From contig NOWV01000085.1 of the NCBI GenBank assembly GCA_003344405.1, positions 62,001-126,000 of the forward strand: 64,000 nt of DNA, in the 5' to 3' direction. Source of the stretch: Trichoplax sp. H2 (lineage: Eukaryota; Placozoa; Uniplacotomia; Trichoplacea). Both the position numbers and the translations under genes were made by a program. The notes under the pieces were generated by a model. It saw nothing but the letters and a program-made list of their open reading frames with translations. It made no database searches and had not been told where the DNA came from. Below are positions 44,601 through 54,800 of the stretch, in pieces (the stretch's first letter is position 1; every line of letters begins with the position of its first letter).

Positions 44601-47231
44601 AATACTATCATCACCATTTGATGTTGTATTTGCAAAGATAATACTAAATTAGATACTACATTAAGTTAAAATTGCAAAAGCAATATTAATCATAACTATT
44701 CGACAATTTCTTGCCGAAAGATATTATGTCGACTGTAATGTTATCCTGACTCAGTCGAATTAAAGGATCATCATACGTCTAACATTGGATTACAGCACTA
44801 TTCGACGTTGGACAGCGTTGTCTACACCTGTATCCATTGGTAAAATGGATAGGATATTTACTTCAGGGATTCTAGACTAGATCAGTTCTCTTTCAAGTTG
44901 TATTTGTATTTTGTATTTGCTTCAAGTTCTCTAGAGTTTGATAGCATTATACGAGTACGGTTGCATTTGGAAGTGGTATACGAGTAAAATGGTCCAATAT
45001 GGAAGATCTAGAGAATACGCGCATAGCAAAAGATTTCTCGAATGGGATAATGGACGTATTCATAGTCAAGGAATTACTGTATAGCTACTGGCTCTTTCCT
45101 AATCCATTTTAAATTTTTAGGAAGGAAATTTCATCTTCTACGTACCATTGACGATGGCTATACAACTGAAATAACTATCTTTATATTTATCCGTTATCAA
45201 GAGTAGGAAATGTATTTAGTAGCCAGATTGATCTGGAGTTATTTCATCAGGGTAATATGCTCATAGCTTAGATGGGTTAAATAGGGTAAACTTTGAGCTA
45301 CGTTGTTTGGGTTTTCTACCCTATCTGCGTTTCATCCATATCCAGCTTTCCCATCTTGGCTAGGGGGTTTGTCAATAGAAATAGCTGTCTTCTAGATCGT
45401 CCAATAGAGTCATTAAGGGCAGGAACTATGCCATCACTACCTGTCGCCCTGGATAAGTAAACTTTGAATTTTCTACCTATGATATTACCTTTTCTGTCTA
45501 CGTTTCATTATTTCCTGTTGTGACAAGAACTTTCAAAATTGAAGCAACTGCCTTAAATACTACAGTATATACCATCGCAAGAGGAGGAGAAAGAAATCTA
45601 TCAAGTCGGTTGAATAGATGAAAATTGAACTTCAATTATTGGATGAGGTAAAGTCTACCTACTGCTTAGATATGGGCTACTAGATTAATAGTACATCTAG
45701 TAGTCCATGGCCTTGATTGCATCAATTGGAATTTTCTAGCTAAGTCATTTGCTTTTCTGCCTGTCTACGTTTCGTCGCTCCTGGTATCACAGGGGCTTTG
45801 AAAATTGGAGCAACTATCTCAAGTACTACACACCATTACAAGAGAATAAAGGGATCTATCCAGCAATCTGGATAGATGAAAGTTAGCTTCGACTATTTGA
45901 TAGAATAAAATGTACCCATTGCCTAGATCGGTTAACTTTTGAATTTTCCAGCTACAACATGATGTTATCTATTAATCTTCATTTCATCTAGGGGATCCTC
46001 ACGAGGACTTTCGAATTGAAACAACTGTCTCGCATATACCATCGCAAGAGCAAGCAATTCCATCAGTAGCTTAGCTAGACAAAATGGATCTCAAACGATA
46101 TCATAGGGTAAATTCTATCTATCCATGGCCTACGTACACTGTCTCATCATCAACAACAAAGTTGTCAACATCAAAATAGTCCCATCTATAGAAGGATGAT
46201 TGAAAAACCGCTAGTACCACATGATGGTAAGTCATCAGGAATTTTTCCAGTTTATGTAAGTTGATGGCGACTAGCTGATAGCTAATAATAACATCATCAT
46301 GATGTAGTGAAGTTATTTTGGTCGATATTAGTAGTACTCGAGGCATAGAAAAAGTGGTAACGTGAAGTAAGTAAAAAGGCTAGTTGAAGATTCGACTATG
46401 GATCGACATGATGGACTATCTAATGAAATGGAAGATGTCGTTAAAAATGATGATTGACTATGGGTTATGTTACCTGTGTACCCTTTAATAAACTAGCCAG
46501 TCATATAAGTAAGACAATTCTATAATTACCATGTCTGCCATTGGTGCCAATTGTAGAAAATGATGCAAGTAGAGTTGAAGAATAATGATCACGTTACAAG
46601 TCTGTAATAGTAACAAGATTCCGAGTGAAATTTGCATGATCATTGCAGGATTATTTAGTGTTCAAGAGTGAAGCATAATCCATGGAGAGAGTGTATTGTA
46701 GAGTATGAATTGAACTGTAGATTGAAATGGATTTGCTTAACGTATATACAGTACAGTAGAAAGTTTCGTTTCCATACTTGAATGGATCGAAATGATAGGT
46801 TAAAAAAGAAATGGTTGACAGTCCAACTTTAAAGTTGGACTGTTATTTTCTTTGATCAGCGCATCATCTCGCTAGTCCTTAGGGCGGCGATCGAGTTATC
46901 ATTGACTACTCGAAATCGACTACACGTTGATGATTGACTTGTCGTCCGTCTAAATGATTCATTAACAAGGCAATAAGAGTAATATATCACTTTGGAAAAA
47001 TGGGAGAAACGATGATTTAGACATGATGGATTAGAGAGAGGGAAAAAAGAGACTGATGATCAATTGATCAATCGCTATCGCCCTATCACTGACTGATCGA
47101 GTAGATGGCATGTTTTCCAACTGCATTTTTCATGGCAATTTTAAAGTTTTCTTACCTTCTCGTAATTCTGCATCTAGATTCTTGAGTGCAGCAACTACAT
47201 GCGATGGCATTTCCTCTATTGGATTGGCCAT
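29611..47231 (-). CDS. DIP2: DIP2 (Disco-interacting protein 2) homologue
   Basis: DIP2 proteins carry an N-terminal DMAP1-binding region and two adenylate-forming (fatty-acyl-AMP-ligase-like) domains, and are linked to diacylglycerol metabolism. I trace about 46 exons. Exon 1 (47156-47231) starts MANPIEEMPSHVVAALKNLD and joins across 6.9 kb to exon 2 (40145-40225; ITAKGYEKKKAKIL), completing the DMAP1-binding motif in phase 1. Exons 3-11 (39370-39702, 39109-39177, 38892-38969, 38673-38744, 38510-38557, 38207-38335, 38038-38094, 37829-37918, 37608-37697) encode a Ser/Pro/His/Ala-rich linker. Exon 12 gives NVSTKIKKLVDTLK. The first adenylate-forming domain runs about 37.0-33.2 kb (GSVMGAIVSRACMLSHVRVL, LRMLLVADGQNP, NRRHNTDDVIATILAVSP, IAVFSTTVYYDERIIVVAEQ). 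The second runs about 32.8-29.6 kb (VRPPHPQ-like IRPPHPQNVAF, CELYPSRQVAICVDPYCGYG, CVVVAEERPRTS, ARTGYLGF). It ends at the family's conserved INSRGEKQRMHLRD and PIYVAYNM at 29611. Length is close to other animal DIP2 proteins. The exon near 33.3 kb is poorly conserved and its 5' edge uncertain. Confidence 0.95.
43255..43600. repeat. Degenerate 85-97-bp tandem repeat (four units)
   Basis: Units begin near 43,278, 43,363, 43,452 and 43,549. The consensus runs AAGATTGATTGGAAATACTT, then GTTxxxTCxTGATTA, AGTAxGTGATGTACCGGAAA and AGCAATATTACAATxACAAG. Weaker copies of the first part recur to about 43,830. The repeat is in DIP2 intron 1. Confidence 0.65.
44105..44560. repeat. Three copies of a ~77-bp block with AT-rich palindromic spacers
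   Basis: Copies lie at about 44110-44185, 44300-44377 and 44378-44455. Each has AATCxTAATTTxGATC, then TTACTACTTCCTTCTCCTAG, CACAAATTGCGCTGCGTTGT and GGATAAAAGATGAT. The second and third abut, whereas the first is separated by ATTAATTGATCAATCAATTA-type palindromic sequence that recurs after the third. A fourth, weak copy starts near 44,545. Confidence 0.65.
45420..46135. repeat. Degenerate ~270-bp tandem repeat (about three units)
   Basis: Units start near 45,455, 45,730 and 45,955. Shared pieces in order are TTTTCTACCTA, a CTACGTTTCAT motif, ACTTTxxAAATTGAAGCAACT, ATACCATCGCAAGAG and a TGGATAGATGAAAxTT/ACTTCxATTATTxGATxxGGT-like end. A partial unit precedes them near 45,255-45,350. No coding potential is seen. 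Confidence 0.5.
46818..46843. repeat. Perfect 26-bp palindrome
   Basis: The left arm ACAGTCCAACTTT (46818-46830) is immediately followed by its exact reverse complement (46831-46843), with no spacer. It sits in DIP2 intron 1, about 310 bp downstream of exon 1 in the gene's direction. Confidence 0.85.
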
Positions 47232-47720
47232 GCTAAGTGAATAAGGTTCAAAAATTCGCCTTCAATTCAAGATGTCTACCCTACGATCGATGATGGCCGA
47301 TCACCATTCTACAAGAAGGTTTGGACTGGTCTCCAGCGCTGGTACTCTTGGTGATAATACCCGGTGTCGATTTCTATGGCCTACTATAGGCGAGCATGGG
47401 TCAAGATCGAAACCAGTCTAAGTCTTGTCTATCAATAGCTCATTTCAGTACTATCATAGTAGCCAGTATAGCATCAAGTCATTTCAAATGATGAAAGAAA
47501 AAAACCGGTATCGGTTCACTTACTGGACCCAACTGGTCTCCTAGCCAGCCCATACTGATCCTAGTAAAGTGGATCGGAGCCGTTATGGTACCGGTGTCTC
47601 CTAGCGAGAGCCCAATATGACGTAGACAGTGTATGAGTCAGCGTTGCAACATCAAACACCACCAATCTTGCAGAGATAGTCGATTTGAACATAGTAAAGC
47701 AACAACTTGATCACTTGATT
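47232..47720 (-). promoter_or_regulatory. Upstream region of DIP2, probable promoter area
   Basis: This lies directly upstream of the DIP2 start codon and is less AT-rich than most of the window. It contains two related blocks: ACTGGTCTCCAGCGCTGGTA near 47,324 and CCAACTGGTCTCCTAGCCAG near 47,528, the latter followed by GTACCGGTGTCTCCTAGCGA near 47,589. No TATA or initiator was assigned. The promoter call rests on position only. Confidence 0.35.
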
Positions 47721-47790
47721 GCGTAGTATACCTTCAGTAGCTTTTCCACCTAGGAGGAGACCCAAGCCCTCCTGCTATCTTCATGTTTTG

Positions 47791-49233
47791 CTAGATAGGC
47801 AATTTACTCAAGACTGGAGAAAAAGCTCAGCTATGGTCTAGTAAAGGCTATAAATACTTGATTGCTTAGAGTATGGGAAGTATCTTGTCCCTCTATTCTT
47901 GAGTTCTAGATAGGCAACTTACTCAAGACTGGAGAAAAAGCTCAGCTATGGTCTAGTAAAGGCTATAAATACTTGATTGCATAGAGTATGGGAAGTATGT
48001 TGTCCCTCTATTCTTGAGTTCTACATAGCCAACTTACTCAAGACTGGAGAAAAAGCTCAACTATAGTCTAGTAAAGGCTATAAATACTTGATTGCATAGA
48101 GTATCCCAAGTATGTTGTCCCTCTATTCTTGAGTTCTAGATAGCCAACTTACTCAAGACTAGAGAAAAAGCTCAGCTATGGTCTAGTAAAGGCTATAAAT
48201 ACTTGATTACTTAGAGTATCCCAAGTATGTTGTCCCTCTATTCTTGAGTTCTACATAGCCAACTTACTCAAGACTAGAGAAAAAGCTCAGCTATGGTCTA
48301 ATAAAGGCTATAAATACTTGATTGCTTAGAGTATGGGAAGTATGTTGTCCCTCTATTCTTGAGTTCTACATAGCCAACTTACTCAAGACTGGAGAAAAAG
48401 CTCAGCTATGGTCTAGTAAAGGCTATAAATACTTGATTGCTTAGAGTATGGGAAGTATGTTGTCCCTCTATTCTTGAGTTCTACATAGCCAACTTACTCA
48501 AGACTGGAGAAAAAGCTCAACTATGGTCTAGTAAAGGCTATAAATACTCGATTGCATAGAGTATCCCAAGTATGTTGTCCCTCTATTCTTGAGTTCTACA
48601 TAGCCAACTTACTCAAGACTAGAGAAAAAGCTCAGCTATGGTCTAGTAAAGGCTATAAATACTTGATTGCATAGAGTATCCCAAGTATGTTGTCCCTCTA
48701 TTCTTGAGTTCTAGATAGCCAACTTACTCAAGACTAGAGAAAAAGCTCAGCTATGGTCTAGTAAAGGCTATAAATACTTGATTACATAGAGTATCCCAAG
48801 TATNNNNNNNNNNNNNNNNNNNNAGTATACCTTCAGTAGCTTTTCCACCTAGGAGGAGACCCAAGCCCTCCTGCTATCTTCATGTTTTGCTAGATAGGCA
48901 ATTTACTCAAGACTCGAGAAAAAGCTCAGCTATGGTCTAGTAAAGGCTATAAATACTTGATTACATAGAGTATCCCAAGTATCTTGTCCCTCTATTCTTG
49001 AGTTCTACATAGCCAACTTACTAAGACTGGAGAAAAAGCTCAACTATAGTCTAGTAAAGGCTATAAATACTTGATTGCATAGAGTATTCCAAGTATCTTG
49101 TCCCTCTATTCTTGAGTTCTAGATAGCCAATTTACTCAAGACTGGAGAAAAAGCTCAACTATAGTCTAGCAAAGGCTATAAATACTCGATTGCGTAGAGT
49201 ATCCGAAGTATCTTGTCCCTCTATTCTTGAGTT
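47791..49233. repeat. 115-bp tandem satellite array
   Basis: Units start at 47791, 47906, 48021, 48136, 48251, 48366, 48481, 48596 and 48711 (exactly 115 bp apart), then, after an assembly gap, at about 48890, 49005 and 49119. A typical unit contains CTAGATAGCCAACTTACTCA, AGACTGGAGAAAAAGCTCAG, CTATGGTCTAGTAAAGGCTA, TAAATACTTGATTGC, TAGAGTATGGGAAGTATGTT and GTCCCTCTATTCTTGAGTT. Copies are nearly identical but carry a few recurring variants in different combinations: GTATGGGAAGTAT versus GTATCCCAAGTAT, GATTGC versus GATTAC, CATAG versus CTTAG, and ACTGG versus ACTAG. There are no unique spacers, so it is not CRISPR-like. It lies upstream of DIP2, downstream of the double-kinase gene. Confidence 0.95.
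48804..48823. other. Assembly gap (20 N)
   Basis: A run of 20 N interrupts the satellite in its ninth unit. The sequence after it (from 48824) repeats the array's left flank from 47725 (AGTATACCTTCAGTAGCTTT onward) almost exactly for over 100 bp before entering the repeat again. The true array length is therefore unknown. Confidence 0.98.
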
Positions 49234-49900
49234 CTCCAGTGTTTTTTGTTTAGAGCTTAAAGGTGTAAGAAAAAACCTTCCTATATCTACAGTACTGTAT
49301 GTTGGATAGCAGTACTTAATGTGCAACTTACTCTACTGTCGACTGGAGAAAAAGCTCAACTATAGACTAGTAAAAGCTATACTTGATTGCGTAGCGTATC
49401 CTAAGTACCCTTTCTCTCCATTCTAGAATTCTCCAGTGTTCTATGTTTAGAGCATAGAGGCATGAGAAAACAAAATTTCTGTCTCTAGGATTGATAGCAA
49501 TATTCACTGAACAACTTACTTCAGGTTGAAGAAAAAGCTCAATTATAGACTAGTAAGGGCTTCAAAGTACAGTGGGTAGCTTAATTAAGCACCCTTTCCA
49601 TCTCTATTCTAGAAAAGTTATCGAGTGTTCTAGGTTTAGCGTAGGCGTAAGAAAAAATCGTCTATCTCTACGGGTTGATAGTAGTAGTAATGGCTGTACA
49701 TCTTAACCAGCTTATTGACTGGAGAAATAGCTTAATTATGTACTAATAAAGCTTTAAACATTCGAATGCATAGTGTACTTTAAGTACTCTTTCTACGTCT
49801 CTTCTAGAGTAAACTGTATGTTGATCATAGTGTTTGGTATACCACTTGTTCGAGGCTTATTGACTCGAGATAAAACCCAACTATGGACTATAATCTACAA
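49234..49900. repeat. Older, ~190-197-bp form of the same satellite
   Basis: From 49234 the repeats become longer and more diverged. Successive CCAGTGTTCT-like landmarks lie near 49,236, 49,433 and 49,622 (197 and 189 bp apart), with a weak further unit near 49,800. They keep the ACTGGAGAAAAAGCTCAA, CTAGTAAxGGCT and AGTACCCTTTC parts. They also have about 80 bp missing from the 115-bp units: GTTTAGAGC..., GGTGTAAGAAAAAA..., a GTACTGTATGTTGGATAGCA segment. The 115-bp unit therefore looks like a deletion derivative that expanded. Confidence 0.75.
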
Positions 49901-51863
49901 ATTTCATGGCTGGACTAATCTCCTACAATCAAGATAAACGTATTGACAGGATAACTTTGAACAGGGACCACTCAGATAAAATAGTTGGCGGTGTAGAAGT
50001 AGCAGACTTGTAGAAAGAAAAAGTCTAACCCCTGCTGATAATAATAATAATACAGTACTGTGTCGACATATACCATACAGGTAATTAATTAATTATTTGT
50101 ATGCAAATCAGTTATCAAGAGAAAGAAATATCTACTGCTGTAGGCCATCATAGACGAGTATGAAGGACTGTTTTAGCTTTTATTTGTCCGTAGGCAAATG
50201 CTTCTAATTGTATTATACAGTATCATACTGTAAATCAGTGCTCTATACAATCCTATTGTTGATTGTGCTATGTTGTTAATGCCTAGATGTTATCCAATTT
50301 AGATGAGTATGTCATGTCCATTTATAGCTTCTAGTACTCGTTGCTACCATAGAGATGGAAAAAAAAGCTAGATTGTAGTTTAATAATAACAATTTCAACT
50401 ATGCCGTATTAGTAATAATCTTTCTTCACCAGCTTTGTCAGTATTGATATTCAATATTCATCATTAATTATTACTCGATTCCCATAGTAAAACCGTACTG
50501 TGCTTGGATAGACACTTAAGCCGCAACATGCTAGCACCAGTATACTAGAGATACTCTACAGAACATTACTACTTTGGCGGACAGATTGGCATTCGATAAA
50601 CATGCAGTACATTATAGTTCTATTCGAATAAAACTGATCCTCTAGTAAGCATAGCAGAGTAACGTGGAATGTGAATCTGTAATACAGTAGCCCCAAAAAT
50701 GGGGTTAGAACGAACAACATCTACAACTATATGAGTAATGTCCTATACGTAGATAACCCATTTATAAAAACGTTAATAACCGACTATTGTAATTCTATTT
50801 TACACTTCTCAAGGCGTACAGTATTAATGTGCAGTACCTACAGTACTAGCAACAGTAGGAAAATAGAATTACGGCTATAGATAATCTCACACTGTATATA
50901 TCCAAATGATAAATCGTAAAATAAAAAATGTAACCGTTAATTATAGATAGTGTACCGCCTTTGTAATTTATTATTTCATATTGATATTTAAAGGACAACC
51001 GTTAAAACAAATGACATACCGCCATCAGACAGTAACAATCGCTATCTAGAACTGTTAAAAAGAAAATGACTACAGTATGTAAACCTACAACGTTCAAAGC
51101 GTCAAAAAACCAAACCTACATAAAAATTTCATAAAAAATAGCTAACGAATCAGGCGATTATATACCGACAAGTCTAGCATGAAATAGAAATAATATCCCA
51201 CTGATCTATAAAATGCTCCGTTTAGAATTATCAAAGTTGTAAATAGTATCTTTCTAACACCACAAGGTGCATGAAACGATTAATTAGTAATCCATACTTT
51301 GTAAGCAACTTGTATTTACTGCTGTAGGCACCAAGAACAGCTTTACGTCAGAAAAAATAGAATACGGAAACACTGTACAGAAGTAATCCATAATTAGTAA
51401 TTAATTATAATGCTACTGTATACTATATAATAGATTATAAAGTCGGAAGCAATTTGCAAGCGGAAGAGGTTGCCAATTAATTCCATTCCTTAATAAAGGA
51501 ACTTTATAAATTAGTAGCTTTCTACTTCGGTCGATGATGAACGTACTTGCAACTGCTTATCAGTTAAAATGCATTCCTTATTACTTGTAGATAATGTGAT
51601 AATGTTAACATGTCGACTAAAACTTTCCATAATCAGCGAAATCGTACAAGCTCATGATGCTATATTCCAACATGCGAATCGTTAATACATTTATTCTGAA
51701 AAAAAAATATACATAGGGTCATATTAGTAGCAAATAAAGGTATTGTGTAAAAATGAAAGAAGAAATATAACTGTCTTATACAGTACACGTAAGCACAATA
51801 TAACGGCTAACAGGTTACACCAAATTACTGCGATACCCTAACATAGCCTACAAGAATCTAATT
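49901..51863. other. Intergenic, AT-rich, no gene seen
   Basis: This separates the satellite from the 3' end of the double-kinase gene. Scattered CAGTAC and TACAGTA words occur. No exon, RNA gene or organised repeat was recognised. Confidence 0.5.
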
Positions 51864-54800
51864 TCAAATACAATAATTCGTTTCCTTACTGGTTATAAGG
51901 GGCGATCCCTTGGCTAAGGTAGTAACTAGGGCTGATGATCGGCTAGCTGGGCTTGTTCCAAATTTGTTCATTGCAAATGCACGGAATCTATAGGACGTCT
52001 CGGGCTCAAGACCTTCAATGATGGATTCGGTTTCTGAGTCTCTAAATCTTAATTGTGTCCATTCTTTACTACCTGTTGGTCTAAATTCGATTTGATAACC
52101 ATTAATAGGGCTATTTCCATCAAAACTTGGAGCAGCCCACGAAACCAAAGCTTGCCGCCCAGAAACTTTTCGTACTACTGGAGCTGCTGGTGCCTCTGGC
52201 ACATCTGCCACAATCACTTCACAAGAACATGTACTAGTTCCCTTTGAATTCGAAGCAACGCACTCATAAATCCCAGAGTCTTCAACTTGACTCCTTCTTA
52301 TTGATAAACTCTCTGTTCCATCACTGCTTGAGGTCGTTCTAATTCTTCCACCACTTAGTAACTCCTTTCCGTCTTTCTTCCATACTACAGTCGGAGCAGG
52401 GTCAGCTTTTAATTTACAACTGAGATTCAAGCTCTTTCCCGGAGTCAGCTGCAAGTCTTCAAATTGATTGCTAAATGTAGGCTTCCCTTCAGCTGTTTAC
52501 AAGTAAATTAATAATAAAGCTACAGTATTTGCAATATACGGGATAAATCATTTGATTTTGTATAATAAAATCTTACCGGCTTTATCTATAGCTTTCTCCC
52601 GATTATCCGCAATTAAGCGTCTTAAGAAATTAGATGTACATACTGCCGTAAATGCTTTCTACAAATTATACATAATAATAATAAAAAAGCAAGGTTAAAT
52701 GCCGTAATTAAAAGCAAGCATCCTTTCTATTAATTAAACAATAAATCTTACCTTCCATCGTCGTTTAACTACAAATGTTCTTAGTTTCTTAACCTGGACT
52801 TGTCCTGAACCTTTTCCCATCTCGGGTAGCTGGTATTAACGCGGTATATCATGTTAACAATCATCGTTGCATGCAATTAGCAAATAGACCCAACAAGGTC
52901 TATATCATAATACGATTACAGGCATACCTTCAGCCAAGCATGATCTAACGCTTCATTAACAGTTGCTCTTTGCCTAGAAACACAATTTATTGATTATTTA
53001 ATAAATATGCTATTAATGGACACACCAGGGTAAAGTAAATTTTGCTCAATATATTTAATCCATCAGGCCATAATCATACTTTGGATCTCTTCTTAGCAAA
53101 CTCGAAATAAAACTTTTAGCCTCCGCAGAAATATCATCAAAGATGTCATCATCAAAATCCCAATTACAGGCCGTAACGTTTGATAATGTGTCATGATCGT
53201 TGTCACCCATAAATGGCGAAAGACCACTTAACCTAATACAAAGCACCGGTAATAGCTTAGAATAAGAATAGTTTCTAAAATAGTTCTATCGAAAAGTACT
53301 TACAACACATATGTTATGACACCAATACTCCTATATTGAAGAAAGAAAATATATTATTATTGTTAAATTGGATGTTAAAATAGTATCAAATATTGCTAGA
53401 GTATTCTAGGTTGTGGCAATTTTAAAATAACACATACCACATATCTGTTGCTGGTGAAATTTTTTCATAACTGACAACTTCGGGAGCTTAAATATAGCAT
53501 AAAAAATAGCTCTTTTATTGATATTTAGTGTACTAAGAGTTGCATGATTTTCTACCTAGTATGAAAATTAATTTACGATAGTTAAAACATAAATTAGTTC
53601 ACTTACCAACAAATTCAGGTGTTCCAAAGAGTACTTTCAATGAATCTTGTGCCTGGAACTTGCGTGCCATTCCAAAATCAATCAACTTAATATCATCATA
53701 GTCTTTCTCAAAAAGCATTAAATTTTCCGGCTGAATAAGAGTTTAGGAATTAGAATTTAGATCTAATATGCATATGAAACGGAATACAATACAAATTTCT
53801 ACACCAATTAAATAAGGACATAGACAAGCTACTTTACCTTCAGATCTAAATGCAGAATGTTACTATCATGCATAAATTTCAATCCTTGTAAAACTTGCTG
53901 CATATAGTATATAACCTCTACTTCTAACAATGTTTCCCTTTTAATTAATCGGTCTAAAAGCTCTCCACCACGAAGAACTTCCATAATCATCACTACGTAT
54001 TCATCCGTTTGATATGCGTCATGTAAAAATACTAGTTTGGGATGATGTAGCTGATTCATAATATCAATTTCTTGTAAAACTGTGGTCCTATCGCTAACTT
54101 TCGTTTTTATCATTTTAGCGGCATATTCTACCCCAGTGCTCTTCTCCGTACATGCTCTGACAATACCAAATTTACCTCTAATAATGCCAAATTAAATTAC
54201 TCATTAATTACAATTTACAAAGATCTAACCGTATTCTTCAATTTAGGTTTACATCACTATGCTTCAAATATACCTTCCCAATTCATCTTTCATGACGTAG
54301 TATTTCTCTGGATCATCATTTTTCACAAAGACTTGAGTCCAGTCGCGTAATATATTAGCCATCTTATTATGTTGTGGCTTCCATTCTGTAAATCGGCTAT
54401 AATCCAAAACATCTTCACCAGCTTCTTCCTCTTCTTCTTCATTGCCAAATTCTTCTTCACCTGATGATAAGAGGAAATGAATCATTTGAGTATGAAAGAA
54501 GTTCTTTATATAATAAATTTGACAACACTTACAGTTAACGATTAACTTTGCAGCACAAGAAATTTCGCCATGGGAAGAAATTACGACGCATCTGTAAGTC
54601 GCAGAATCATCGCTAACACAGTCAGCAATTACAAGGCTGCATTTGTTATTATCCTCAAAAATGTATTGGTATTTATTTTCATCTTCGATCGGTTGACCAT
54701 CTTTTAGCCACATTACTTCATAGTCTTGATCAGAAGTCTGTATCCAACAATCAAATCTAGCTGCACTTCCTTCATAAACATCGGAGTCAAGAGGTTTACT

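Larger units (their letters stand above)
40226..47155 (-). other. 6.9-kb first intron of DIP2
   Basis: This is by far the gene's largest intron; most others are 60-200 bp. It holds three unrelated families of degenerate tandem repeats and a perfect 26-bp palindrome, listed separately. A plus-strand open frame at 40750-41091 (113 codons) lies inside it but shows no recognisable domain. Such long first introns often carry regulatory DNA; nothing here proves that. Confidence 0.7.

Noticed and set aside
47791-49233. CRISPR-like array
   Set aside because: The 115-bp units abut directly with no unique spacers, and the context is eukaryotic; it is a satellite.
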